From positions 2,108,001 to 2,172,000 of the forward strand of contig CAWDMP010000002.1 of assembly GCA_963803495.1 (NCBI GenBank): DNA of 64,000 bases. Reading direction: 5' to 3'. A model generated the notes under the pieces. The model was not told the origin of the DNA. It was given only the letters and a program-made list of their open reading frames with translations, and made no database searches. A program made the translations under genes and the position numbers. This document shows positions 56,558 to 64,000 of this stretch, one piece after another (positions within the stretch are counted from its first letter, which is position 1; every line of letters begins with the position of its first letter). Source of the stretch: Persicitalea sp963803495. Its GTDB lineage: Bacteria; Bacteroidota; Bacteroidia; Cytophagales; Spirosomataceae.

Positions 56558-57916
56558 ATGAATTTGAATCAACTGACGGCTATTTCGCCCGTGGATGGAC
56601 GATACCATAAGCAAGTCACTGAGCTTTCCTCTTATTTTTCGGAATACGCGCTCATCTACTACCGCGTGATGGTGGAGGTGGAGTACTTCATCGCCCTGTG
56701 CGACCTGCCGTTACCGCAACTGAGCGCCATCGACAAGGCGCTCTACCCCAAATTGCGCGACATATATAAAGAATTTACGGAAGCCGACGCGCTGCACATC
56801 AAGGAAATCGAGAAGGTAACCAACCACGATGTGAAGGCGGTCGAGTACTTCCTCAAAGAAAAATTCGAGGCGCTGGAGTTGACCGAATACGCCGAGTTCA
56901 TTCACTTTGGCCTCACTTCGCAAGACATCAACAACACGGCCATCCCGCTCTCGCTCAAAGACGCGCTGGAACGGCAGGTGAAGCCGCTGTTTCGGCAGGT
57001 ACTATTCGTACTCAAGCGCATGACCATCGAGTGGCGCGACGTACCCATGCTGGCCTATACGCACGGGCAAGCTGCTTCGCCCACGCGGGTCGGGAAAGAG
57101 CTGCTGGTATTTGTGGAAAGGCTGGAACAGCAGTTCACGCTTCTGGACCAAGTACCTTACTCGGCAAAGTTCGGCGGCGCGACGGGCAATTTCAACGCCC
57201 ACCACGTGGCGTATCCCGATGTGGATTGGATGGGGTTTGCCCATCACTTCGTGGATGGTCTGGGATTGAAGCGCAGCCGCCACACCACGCAGATCGAGCA
57301 TTACGACAACCTAGCCGCTACGTTCGATGGTCTGAAGCGCCTCAACACCATCCTGCTCGACTTGAACCGTGACTTGTGGACCTATATTTCGATGCATTTT
57401 TTCAAGCAAAAGATCAAGGCGGGCGAAATTGGCTCGTCGGCGATGCCGCACAAAGTCAACCCGATCGATTTCGAGAACTCCGAAGGTAATTTGGGTATTT
57501 CAAGCGCGCTGTTCGAACACTTTTCGGCCAAGTTACCCATCTCGCGCCTCCAGCGCGACCTCACCGATTCTACCGTACTTCGCAATCTGGGCGTACCGAT
57601 TGCGCACCAGGTGATTGCGCTGCACTCGCTGCTCAAAGGTCTGGGTAAGCTGGAACTCAACGAGCAAGCCATCCGCGCCGAACTGGAAGACAATTGGGCC
57701 GTAGTGTCAGAAGCCATTCAAACCATCCTCCGCCGCGAGGGGTACCCTAAGCCTTACGAAGCGCTGAAAGACCTCACCCGCACCAACGAGCGCATCACCC
57801 GCGACACGATGGCCCGCTTCATCGAAACCCTCGACGTAACCGAGGCCGTCCGTACCGAGCTACGCGCTATTACGCCCTTTAATTACTTGGGCGTTGTGGA
57901 AACGACGCGGGGGTAA
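56558..57916 (+). CDS. purB: Adenylosuccinate lyase
   Basis: PurB cleaves adenylosuccinate and SAICAR, giving fumarate, in purine synthesis. The start at ATG 56558 (MNLNQLTAISPVDGRYHKQV) gives 452 residues; the frame is open further upstream through the promoter. HFGLTSQDINNTAIPLSLKD and YTHGQAASPTRVGKEL form the first active-site regions, and GSSAMPHKVNPIDFENSEGN is the fumarase/aspartase superfamily signature with the catalytic Ser loop. The sequence is of the long E. coli-type PurB. Nothing is disrupted. Confidence 0.97.
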   Translation: MNLNQLTAISPVDGRYHKQVTELSSYFSEYALIYYRVMVEVEYFIALCDLPLPQLSAIDKALYPKLRDIYKEFTEADALHIKEIEKVTNHDVKAVEYFLKEKFEALELTEYAEFIHFGLTSQDINNTAIPLSLKDALERQVKPLFRQVLFVLKRMTIEWRDVPMLAYTHGQAASPTRVGKELLVFVERLEQQFTLLDQVPYSAKFGGATGNFNAHHVAYPDVDWMGFAHHFVDGLGLKRSRHTTQIEHYDNLAATFDGLKRLNTILLDLNRDLWTYISMHFFKQKIKAGEIGSSAMPHKVNPIDFENSEGNLGISSALFEHFSAKLPISRLQRDLTDSTVLRNLGVPIAHQVIALHSLLKGLGKLELNEQAIRAELEDNWAVVSEAIQTILRREGYPKPYEALKDLTRTNERITRDTMARFIETLDVTEAVRTELRAITPFNYLGVVETTRG

Positions 57917-57927
57917 AAATGCTCCCC

Positions 57928-58731
57928 TTATCCTTTCGACAATTCCGTAGCCCGTTTCTGAGCAGCCAGGATACCTTGTTCGAGGGCATTGGCTAGTTTT
58001 CCGGCCTCAAATTCCCGTAGAGCGGCCTCGGTGGTGCCGCCTTTGGACGCCACGGCCTTGATGAGTTCATCGAGCGAGCGATCGGCATTGTTGATGAGAT
58101 GGTAGCTGCCGAGCATGGTCTGCTTCACAAGCAGCGTCGCTACCGACTCGTCGAAACCCATCTTCCGGCCTGCCTCGATCATGGTTTTTACCAAATAAAA
58201 GAAATACGCTGGGCCGCTGCCGCTCAACGCCGTCACAGCGTCGAGTTGACTTTCGTCTTCCAGAAAAACCGACCGTCCGGTAGCGTTAATGAGGTTCTCG
58301 ACCTTACGCAATTGCCCCCGTTCCACCTCGGGCGCGGCGGCGTAGGCCGTGATGCCCATGCCCAGCATGGCGGGCGTGTTGGGCATCGCCCGCACGACGG
58401 GCCGGTGGTCGAGCGACTCCTGGATGGTCTGCATCGAGATACCCGCCATGATCGAAAGCACGGTTTGCTGTGGTTGAAGTACTTCGCGCAACGATTCGGC
58501 CACGAGTAGGTAATCTTGCGGCTTCACCGAAAGAATCACTAAATCGTAAGCCCCGATTTGGGGACTGATGACGCCCGTCAGGACGCCGGGCTGGAAGTTG
58601 TGCAGCGTTTCCTTGCGCTCGGCGCTTTTTTCTACTAATAAAAAATCTTCTTTCCTGACCAGATCGAATTTCAAGAAGGCGCGGGCGAAAGCCATGCCCA
58701 TGTTGCCGCAGCCGATGATGGCGATTTTCAT
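57928..58731 (-). CDS. proC: Pyrroline-5-carboxylate reductase
   Basis: ProC makes the last step of proline synthesis. The N-terminal Rossmann domain starts MKIAIIGCGNMGMAFARAF (NADPH loop GCGNMG). VRAMPNTPAMLGMG and LSGSGPAYFFYLVKTMIEAG are the family signatures, the latter with the substrate-binding region, followed by ASKGGTTEAALREFEAGKLA. At 267 residues it is full length. It converges on purB with 11 bp between stops. proA/proB are not in the window. Confidence 0.96.
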   Translation of the reverse strand: MKIAIIGCGNMGMAFARAFLKFDLVRKEDFLLVEKSAERKETLHNFQPGVLTGVISPQIGAYDLVILSVKPQDYLLVAESLREVLQPQQTVLSIMAGISMQTIQESLDHRPVVRAMPNTPAMLGMGITAYAAAPEVERGQLRKVENLINATGRSVFLEDESQLDAVTALSGSGPAYFFYLVKTMIEAGRKMGFDESVATLLVKQTMLGSYHLINNADRSLDELIKAVASKGGTTEAALREFEAGKLANALEQGILAAQKRATELSKG

Positions 58732-58740
58732 TTTTTGGGG

Positions 58741-58764
58741 TTGTTAGATTATTAGGTATTAGTA
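58741..58764. repeat. Single TTAGGT-type array
   Basis: TTAGATTA, TTAGGTA and TTAGTAC with a 7/8-bp period fill the 36-bp gap between the oxidoreductase stop and the proC start. Here no inverted partner is present. Confidence 0.65.
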
Positions 58765-58767
58765 CCG

Positions 58768-59757
58768 CTATTCCGAATCAAACGCCTCATACCGCAACCC
58801 GATCTCACCGCGCACCTTGTCCAGCAACGTCATCAAGTTTTTACTATCGTTAAGCGACCAGTCGGGATTTTCGGTCAGGCCCGCGTTGAGGGCGTAATTG
58901 ACGGATTCGATCTCGTAGTTGTAGCCGTGGGCTTCGCGCTCGAATTCGAAGCGTTCCGGCTTGGCATCGGTCAGCTCCAGCGTCAGGGCCTGGCTATTGT
59001 GCCAGCGGCCATGTACCCGGATGCAGCCCAGTTCACCATACACGATGGCCTCGCAGTTGGTGCGGGCCAGCAGCGTACAATCCAGGAACGCAAAAGCGCC
59101 GACATTATAGGTAAGTACCATGCCCGTCGACACGTCGACGCCCGTGTCGCCAAACAGCGCCGAGGCTTTAACCGTCTCGGGCATTCCCAGGACAAAGTAC
59201 GACCAGAAGAGCGGGTAAATCCCAATATCCAGCAGCGCGCCACCCCCCAACTCTTTGTTGAACAGCCGCTTGCGCGGGTCCTGAATGGCTTTGAAACCAA
59301 AATCAGCCCGCACGCCCAGCACCTTACCAATCTTACCTTCGTTGATAAGTTCGCGCGTTTTCAGCGTCGTGGGCATGAAGCGGCTCCACATCGCTTCCAT
59401 TAGAAACAGCTTCTTGGTTTGCGCCAGCGCGGCCATTTCCTCGACCTGCTCCAGATTCATGCCAAAAGGCTTTTCGCACAAAACGGCCAGGCCCGCTTCC
59501 AGGCACAGCAACGTGTGGTCGTGGTGCCCTATGTGCGGTGAGGCGATGTAGACCACGTCCAGCTCAGGGCAATTGGCCAGTTCGGCGTAGCTGCCGTAGG
59601 CGTAGGGCACATCGAATTTATCGGCGAAAGTTTGCGCCCGGTCGAGGTCGCGCGAAGCGACAGCCATGAGTTTGGACCCTTCGACGCGCTCCAGGTCTTC
59701 GGCAAATTTTCGGGCAATATGCCCCGGAGCCAGTATGCCCCAACGAGTTATTTCCAA
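58768..59757 (-). CDS. Gfo/Idh/MocA family oxidoreductase
   Basis: A 329-residue NAD(P)-dependent oxidoreductase. I prefer TTG 59757 as start, giving MEITRWGILAPGHIARKFAE with the Rossmann strand at the very N terminus; a TTG at 59787 would add ten residues. Landmarks are VASRDLDRAQTFADKF, VYIASPHIGHHDHTLLCLEA, VLCEKPFGMNLEQVEEM (EKP motif, catalytic Lys) and LGGGALLDIGIYPL (second-domain motif with Asp). It resembles trans-1,2-dihydrobenzene-1,2-diol dehydrogenase-like sugar dehydrogenases; the substrate is probably a sugar or inositol. It lies 36 bp upstream of proC on the same strand... in the order oxidoreductase downstream of proC. Confidence 0.88.
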   Translation of the reverse strand: MEITRWGILAPGHIARKFAEDLERVEGSKLMAVASRDLDRAQTFADKFDVPYAYGSYAELANCPELDVVYIASPHIGHHDHTLLCLEAGLAVLCEKPFGMNLEQVEEMAALAQTKKLFLMEAMWSRFMPTTLKTRELINEGKIGKVLGVRADFGFKAIQDPRKRLFNKELGGGALLDIGIYPLFWSYFVLGMPETVKASALFGDTGVDVSTGMVLTYNVGAFAFLDCTLLARTNCEAIVYGELGCIRVHGRWHNSQALTLELTDAKPERFEFEREAHGYNYEIESVNYALNAGLTENPDWSLNDSKNLMTLLDKVRGEIGLRYEAFDSE

Positions 59758-59854
59758 TGTTGGATGAATTAATAGTTCTTGGTACAAAGTACTGAGTTCA
59801 GATTACCAAGTATAAGGGCAAAATGCACCTTGTAACTGTACCTTGCATCCCATA

Positions 59855-60346
59855 CTAAGTACCTTGTACAAAAAGATAAACCTCTTCCATATCCTCACAA
59901 ATTTCGAGCAATTCGGCATTGGTCTTTTCGAGCACCGGATGCCGGAAGTCGGGGGCGATTTGGGTCAAAGGTACCAAAGTAAAACGGCGCTCATGCAGCC
60001 TTGGGTGCGGAATCGTGAGACGGGGCGTGTCCATCACGGTCGTGCCAAAATACAAAATATCGACATCGAGGTGCCGCGCGCCCCAGCGCTCGTACCGTAC
60101 CCGGCCGGCCTCGTGCTCTATTTCCAGGATCAGCCGCAGTACTTCTTCCGGGGCCAGTTCCGTGCGCACTTCCAGTACCTGATTCAAAAAGGCAGGCTGC
60201 TCGATGCCGCCCCAGGGAGCCGTTTCGTACAGATCCGAGGCCTTCGTCAACTCCCCTACCCGCGCCGCGATGCGCGCGGCGGCCGTCTGCATCAGCAGCA
60301 CGCGGTCGCCCAGATTGGAACCTAGAAGCAAGTAAATCGTCGTCAA
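59855..60346 (-). CDS. folK: HPPK, 6-hydroxymethyldihydropterin pyrophosphokinase
   Basis: FolK transfers pyrophosphate from ATP to 6-hydroxymethyl-7,8-dihydropterin in folate synthesis. Start TTG 60346 gives MTTIYLLLGSNLGDRVLLMQ, matching the normal N terminus; a TTG nine codons earlier is also possible. SDLYETAPWGGIEQPAFLNQ and the HPPK signature RWGARHLDVDILYFG are intact, followed by IPHPRLHERRFTLVPLTQIA. Length 163 residues is normal. It is transcribed away from recQ; the gap between them is filled with a TTAGGT-type element. The 97 bp between folK and the oxidoreductase gene hold repeated TACCTTG words and no clear promoter. Confidence 0.94.
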   Translation of the reverse strand: MTTIYLLLGSNLGDRVLLMQTAAARIAARVGELTKASDLYETAPWGGIEQPAFLNQVLEVRTELAPEEVLRLILEIEHEAGRVRYERWGARHLDVDILYFGTTVMDTPRLTIPHPRLHERRFTLVPLTQIAPDFRHPVLEKTNAELLEICEDMEEVYLFVQGT

Positions 60347-60421
60347 AATCAGGATAGCGGCTAGTCGGCCCAAAGATGGGAATTTAACCAGTATTTCCGT
60401 AGTTTTGAGAAAGACAAAAAC

Positions 60422-60527
60422 AGGTGTTAGGTATTAGGTTGTCAGGCTTTAGGTGCTTTTAGGTAAGCGCTGAGTGGTCTCAGCCCTGTATTATGATCTA
60501 CCTAATACCTAACAACCTAACAACCTA
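60422..60527. repeat. TTAGGT-type array with inverted copy before recQ
   Basis: The first arm (60422-60453) contains GTTAGGTATTAGGTTGTCAG and a degenerate tail; the second arm (60500-60527) reads ACCTAATACCTAACAACCTA and continues to the base before the recQ ATG. The arms are 46 bp apart. The recQ start codon is formed directly at the end of the repeat (ACCTAATG). Confidence 0.85.
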
Positions 60528-62675
60528 ATGCCCCTAAATAAAGAGCAAGTTCTCAAACAATATTTTGGTTACGACACTTTCCGGCCGCAGCAGGCCGAAA
60601 TCATCGACACCGTGCTACGGGGAGATGATTGCATGGTACTCATGCCTACCGGCGGCGGCAAATCGGTGTGCTACCAGGTGCCCGCGATGGTGCAGGACGG
60701 GCTGACGGTCGTAATTTCGCCGCTGATTGCCCTGATGAAAGATCAAGTGGAAGCGCTTCGCGCCAATGGCATCGAGGCGGCTTACCTCAATTCGAGCCTC
60801 AGCAGCAGCGAGCAAGATTCGGTTTTCTGGAAAGCAAAACTGGGTGAGTTGAAGCTCCTGTACGTAGCGCCCGAGCGGCTGTTTTCGGGCAACACGATGG
60901 AGCATTTCAAGAATTGGAACGTCAAGCTTTTTGCCGTGGACGAGGCCCATTGTATATCGTCCTGGGGCCACGATTTCCGGCCCGAGTACCGGCAGCTGTC
61001 TTCGCTCAAAAGCCACTTTCCCGGCGTGCCCGTCATTGCCCTCACCGCCACCGCCGACCGCGTCACGCGGCGTGATATTTTGGCCCAGTTGGGCGTGGCC
61101 GACTCGGCGGAGACTTTCGTGGCTAGTTTCGACCGGCCCAACCTGAGCCTGTCGGTGTTGCCCTCGCGCAAGCGCTTGCCCCAGATCGAGCAATTCTTAA
61201 AAAAACACCCCAACCAGCCGGGTATCATCTACTGCCTGAGCCGCAAGAGCACCGAGACCGTCGCGGCCTCGCTCCAAAACCGCGACTTTCGCGCCGACTG
61301 CTACCACGCCGGCCTACCCGCCGCCCAGCGCTCCAAGGTGCAGGAGCAGTTTCTGAACGATGATATTCAGATCATCGTCGCGACCATCGCTTTCGGCATG
61401 GGCATCGACAAATCGAACGTGCGTTGGGTGATTCATTACAACCTGCCGCCCAACGTCGAAAGCTTCTACCAGGAAATAGGACGCTCGGGCCGGGACGGTT
61501 CCCCGGCCGATACCGTGCTTTTCTACGGCTACCAGGACATCGTCATGCGGCAGGACATGATCAATAATTCCGATCAGTCTGCCGAGCAAAAGGAACTGCT
61601 TCGGGCCAAGCTCGACCGCATGAAGCAGTATGCCGAGGCCGACCTCTGCCGCCGCCGGATTCTGCTCAGCTACTTCAACGAGGCCGTAGAAAAAGACTGC
61701 GGCAACTGCGACGTCTGCCAGAACCCCCGCACCCGCTTCGACGGCACGCTGCTGGCCCAAAAGGCGCTCTCGGTGATCGCGCGCAGCGGCGAGCGCGTGG
61801 CGATGGGTATGTTGATCGACGTGTTGCGCGGCAGCCGCAACCGCGCCCTGCTCGACCGGGGCTACGACCGGATGCCGACCTTCGGTGTAGGACGCGACCT
61901 GCGCGGCGAAGAGTGGTCGGAGTACCTGAGCCAGATGCTCAACTCGGGCGTGATGGACATCGCCTACGATGAAGCCCATGCCTTCAAGCTCAACAAGCTG
62001 AGTTGGGAAATATTGAAGGAAGGAAAAACCCTTGAACTGGCAAAGTTTATCCCGTTTGCCGAGCGAAAATCCCGCGAAGAAGCGCTCATTCCCAAAGAAA
62101 AGCCCAAGCAGGAGATCATCCGCGATGCCTTGTTCGAGCAATTGCGCCTGCTACGCAAGCAAATGGCCGATGCGCTCAATGTGCCGCCTTACGTTATTTT
62201 CTCGGATAAGACGATCTCAGAAATGGCGCAGAAGCGGCCCGTTTCGGAAACGCAAATGCTGGATGTTTCGGGTGTAGGCGAGGAAAAGTACCGCCGCTAC
62301 GGCGAAGCCTTCGTAAACGAAATCGTGAAGTTCGCCAAGGAAAACACCAAGCCCGGTACCCGCGTCGTGAAGGGCATGACCTACCTCATCACCCACGATC
62401 TGTACCAAAAGGGCTTCACCATCGACGATATGGCGCAACAGCGCGGCCTGTCGTCGTCGACCATCGTGTCGCACCTCGTCAAACTCCGCGACGAGGGACA
62501 CGACATCGAGCTTCGCCCGCTCATCTCCGACCGCCACTACGACGAAATCCTGGCCGCCGCCGACGAACTCGGCTACAAGTCTGGTGATCCCGTCGCGCCA
62601 CTATTCGAGCACCTGGGCGAGCGCATCGAGTACGGCATGATCCGGCTGGCGCTGGCCTTGCGGGAAGGGGCGTAG
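60528..62675 (+). CDS. recQ: ATP-dependent DNA helicase RecQ
   Basis: RecQ unwinds DNA 3' to 5' in recombination and repair. Walker A is PTGGGKSVCYQ with Lys45; the DEAH box is at 138-141 (VDEAHCISSWGHDFRPEY). The second RecA-like domain has GIIYCLSRKSTETVA, FGMGIDKSNVRWVIHYNLP and EIGRSGRDG. The zinc-binding region uses LCRRRI and CGNCDVC. An RQC winged helix follows, then an HRDC domain (about 520-600: LRLLRKQMADALNVPPYVIF) and an extra C-terminal helix-turn-helix region (DMAQQRGLSSSTIVSHLVKL), as in other Bacteroidota RecQ. The start at ATG 60528 lies at the very end of the repeat. Confidence 0.96.
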   Translation: MPLNKEQVLKQYFGYDTFRPQQAEIIDTVLRGDDCMVLMPTGGGKSVCYQVPAMVQDGLTVVISPLIALMKDQVEALRANGIEAAYLNSSLSSSEQDSVFWKAKLGELKLLYVAPERLFSGNTMEHFKNWNVKLFAVDEAHCISSWGHDFRPEYRQLSSLKSHFPGVPVIALTATADRVTRRDILAQLGVADSAETFVASFDRPNLSLSVLPSRKRLPQIEQFLKKHPNQPGIIYCLSRKSTETVAASLQNRDFRADCYHAGLPAAQRSKVQEQFLNDDIQIIVATIAFGMGIDKSNVRWVIHYNLPPNVESFYQEIGRSGRDGSPADTVLFYGYQDIVMRQDMINNSDQSAEQKELLRAKLDRMKQYAEADLCRRRILLSYFNEAVEKDCGNCDVCQNPRTRFDGTLLAQKALSVIARSGERVAMGMLIDVLRGSRNRALLDRGYDRMPTFGVGRDLRGEEWSEYLSQMLNSGVMDIAYDEAHAFKLNKLSWEILKEGKTLELAKFIPFAERKSREEALIPKEKPKQEIIRDALFEQLRLLRKQMADALNVPPYVIFSDKTISEMAQKRPVSETQMLDVSGVGEEKYRRYGEAFVNEIVKFAKENTKPGTRVVKGMTYLITHDLYQKGFTIDDMAQQRGLSSSTIVSHLVKLRDEGHDIELRPLISDRHYDEILAAADELGYKSGDPVAPLFEHLGERIEYGMIRLALALREGA

Positions 62676-62742
62676 TGATAAGCTTTCAAACAGAGCCGCA
62701 AACCGTAGGGTTGGCTGGCGCGGTAACTAAATCTAGCAAGCG

Positions 62743-63534
62743 ATGCAATTATTTCCCGTCGAGGCGATCAAGGTCGACATGGCTAAGATCAAAGAAATCA
62801 ACGAAGTAATAAAGAAAATCTATCGGCTCATCATTTATAGTCGCCATCATCTGGACGACGACCTGCTGGATGCTTTCTTCACCAGCGTCCATGACTTGCA
62901 GGAGGTGCTGGCGCTCAAAAACGCTCAGATGGAGGCTCAGGACGAGCGGGAGGCCGAAGAATACCTCAAAAATCTAAAATTGGCGCTGGAATTTGTGGTG
63001 GAAGAAATCAACGCGGGCGTCAATTTTGGTCAGGAAGTACAGTTATTTCAGCTACTCCGCCTGATTTCGCCCGAAACCAACGCGCTGCACCCCAACCGCT
63101 TCCGCCAAACCTTCGTGCAGATCGGCCCCCACGTTTGTCCTGATCCTAAGGAAGTGCCGGGCCTGGTTTCGGAGCTTTTTTATCGGATGAATACGCTTAC
63201 GACGCCTATTCTCAAAGCGATCTACTTCCACCACGAACTCATCAGAGTCCACCCCTTCGCCGACGGCAACGGGCGTGTGACGCGCATCGCTAAAAACTGG
63301 ATGCTGATGTACGAACTTTACCCGCCCATGTTTATCAACGACGCCAACCAGAAGCGCGAGTACATAGACACCCTTTCACAGAGTTTTTCGTCCCTGCAAA
63401 AATCGGAAAACGAGTGGAACGAATACACCGCCGCGTTTTTCGACCAGGAACTCGATCGACTGCTGAGCAGTGCGCTCTATCTTTACGAAAAAGTCAATGA
63501 AACAGGGTTGAGGCGGCTATCGGACGAGCCGTAG
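62743..63534 (+). CDS. Fic family protein (predicted AMPylator)
   Basis: A 263-residue Fic protein. The catalytic motif is HPFADGNGR at 170-178, a complete HPFx(D/E)GNGR followed by VTRIAKNWML. The N-terminal 90 residues are helical (KIKEINEVIKKIYRLIIYSR). The flap YRMNTLTTPILKAIYFHHEL precedes the loop. No inhibitory helix of the (S/T)xxxE(G/N) kind is evident in the N-terminal part, so auto-inhibition cannot be shown. The protein should transfer AMP from ATP to a target; target unknown. It sits 67 bp after recQ and may be expressed alone. Confidence 0.9.
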   Translation: MQLFPVEAIKVDMAKIKEINEVIKKIYRLIIYSRHHLDDDLLDAFFTSVHDLQEVLALKNAQMEAQDEREAEEYLKNLKLALEFVVEEINAGVNFGQEVQLFQLLRLISPETNALHPNRFRQTFVQIGPHVCPDPKEVPGLVSELFYRMNTLTTPILKAIYFHHELIRVHPFADGNGRVTRIAKNWMLMYELYPPMFINDANQKREYIDTLSQSFSSLQKSENEWNEYTAAFFDQELDRLLSSALYLYEKVNETGLRRLSDEP

Positions 63535-63565
63535 CTCGCTACGGCCCCCAGACCAGAAAAGCCGC

Positions 63566-64000
63566 TCAGCACTCGCTCAGACTAATCGGAATCCTGAGCG
63601 CCAGGCCGCCTTCTGAGGTTTCTTTGAAGCGGTGGTTCATGTTCAGAGCCGTTTCCCACATCGTGGATACCACGTCGTCGAGCGAGACTTTGGCGTTTTC
63701 GGGTTCGCTGCGGAGGGCGAGTTGCGAGGCGGTGATGGCCTTGATGGCGCCCATCGTGTTGCGCTCGATGCAGGGGATTTGCACTAAGCCGCCGATGGGA
63801 TCGCAGGTGAGGCCGAGGTGATGCTCCATCGCGATTTCGGCGGCCATCAGGCATTGCGCCGCCGTGCCGCCCGACACTTCGGTCAGCCCCGCCGCCGCCA
63901 TCGCGGCCGACACGCCGATTTCGGCCTGACAGCCACCCATCGCCGCCGAGAGCGTCGCGCCTTTCTTGAAAATACTGCCGATTTCGCCCGCCGTAAGCAA
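63566..64000 (-). CDS. sdaA: L-serine ammonia-lyase, iron-sulfur type, 3' part
   Basis: The gene enters from beyond base 64000; 144 C-terminal residues are visible. It converts L-serine to pyruvate and ammonia with a 4Fe-4S cluster. Cluster-binding cysteines are seen in MGGCQAEIGVSAAMAAAG, LTCDPIGGLVQIPC (two Cys) and the C-terminal region ending LSEC. GEIGSIFKKGATLSAAMGGC begins at the window edge. The end SEGGLALRIPISLSEC is the usual one for the single-chain bacterial enzyme. The gene is convergent to fic with 31 bp between stops. Confidence 0.95.
   Translation of the reverse strand: MLTAGEIGSIFKKGATLSAAMGGCQAEIGVSAAMAAAGLTEVSGGTAAQCLMAAEIAMEHHLGLTCDPIGGLVQIPCIERNTMGAIKAITASQLALRSEPENAKVSLDDVVSTMWETALNMNHRFKETSEGGLALRIPISLSEC

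Noticed and set aside
1..64000. CRISPR array
   Set aside because: The periodic repeats have 7-8 bp periods, not 25-40 bp repeats with unique spacers, and no cas genes are present.
1..64000. tRNA or rRNA genes
   Set aside because: No cloverleaf-like sequence with a TTCRA arm and CCA-proximal stem, nor rRNA cores, were noticed in the intergenic stretches; a dedicated search was not possible.

Overview
The window reads as a chromosomal segment of a Bacteroidota bacterium, most likely Cytophagales (Spirosomaceae-like, e.g. the Dyadobacter/Spirosoma neighbourhood). The signs are a type IX secretion pair (PorU, PorV), TonB-dependent outer-membrane barrels, SusD and GH29 relatives, an atpD-atpC pair apart from the other ATP synthase genes, promoters of the form TTG-N17-23-TAnnTTTG, no strong Shine-Dalgarno sequences, frequent TTG/GTG starts, and about 55% GC judged by eye.

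Layout. 0-4.1 kb: the 3' part of a TonB-dependent receptor and a beta-helix-like surface lipoprotein. 4.4-10.3 kb: rseP, a DUF6702 protein, lon and an AsmA/DUF748-like protein, an envelope quality-control group. 10.4-13.0 kb: a Uma2-family protein, then atpC and atpD on the minus strand. 13.4-18.0 kb: a fucose locus in decay (intact GH29 enzyme, broken susD, broken fucP) beside a membrane-bound AraC/TPR regulator. 18.1-22.5 kb: small accessory genes, several carrying single lesions (PIN toxin with a stop, epimerase with a frameshifted end, NTF2-like gene with an amber codon), and a DUF3500 protein. 22.7-31.4 kb: outer-membrane barrel, exported S33 peptidase, PHP-like exported protein, exported enolase-superfamily enzyme and sulfatase, which looks like an acquired catabolic island. 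31.5-40.4 kb: TPR membrane protein, class-A-like serine hydrolase, DinB protein, ABC ATPase, amidohydrolase, a lipoprotein and a GNAT enzyme. 40.6-42.2 kb: a DUF72 protein and a HigBA toxin-antitoxin pair with a clear operator. 42.5-46.8 kb: hisH-hisA-hisF-hisIE, a holin-like membrane protein and pcrB. 46.9-53.9 kb: a tiny Met/Asp-rich lipoprotein, an SprT-like protein, porU, porV and an M16 homologue lacking its zinc motif. 54.0-64.0 kb: a broken DUF5618 gene, a DUF1572/DinB protein, a second Uma2 protein, aquaporin, purB, proC, an oxidoreductase, folK, recQ, fic and the 3' part of L-serine ammonia-lyase.

The most unusual signal lies between genes. About fifteen intergenic spots carry short arrays with a 7-8 bp period whose unit differs from locus to locus (TTAGGTA, TTGATAA, ATCCAGA, GAGATAT, ATCATTC, CAACGATT and others), often touching a start or stop codon. 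They resemble the short tandemly repeated repetitive (STRR) sequences known from cyanobacteria. In three spacers a TTAGGT array is followed by its inverted copy 50-80 bp later. Long perfect palindromes and a fragmented GTAGGGGCG repeat also occur, and the hexamer GGTACC is about three times more frequent than base composition predicts by hand count.

No rRNA, tRNA, CRISPR array, complete insertion sequence or prophage was seen. Coordinates come from reading the sequence by eye; family assignments are from recalled motifs, not from searches.
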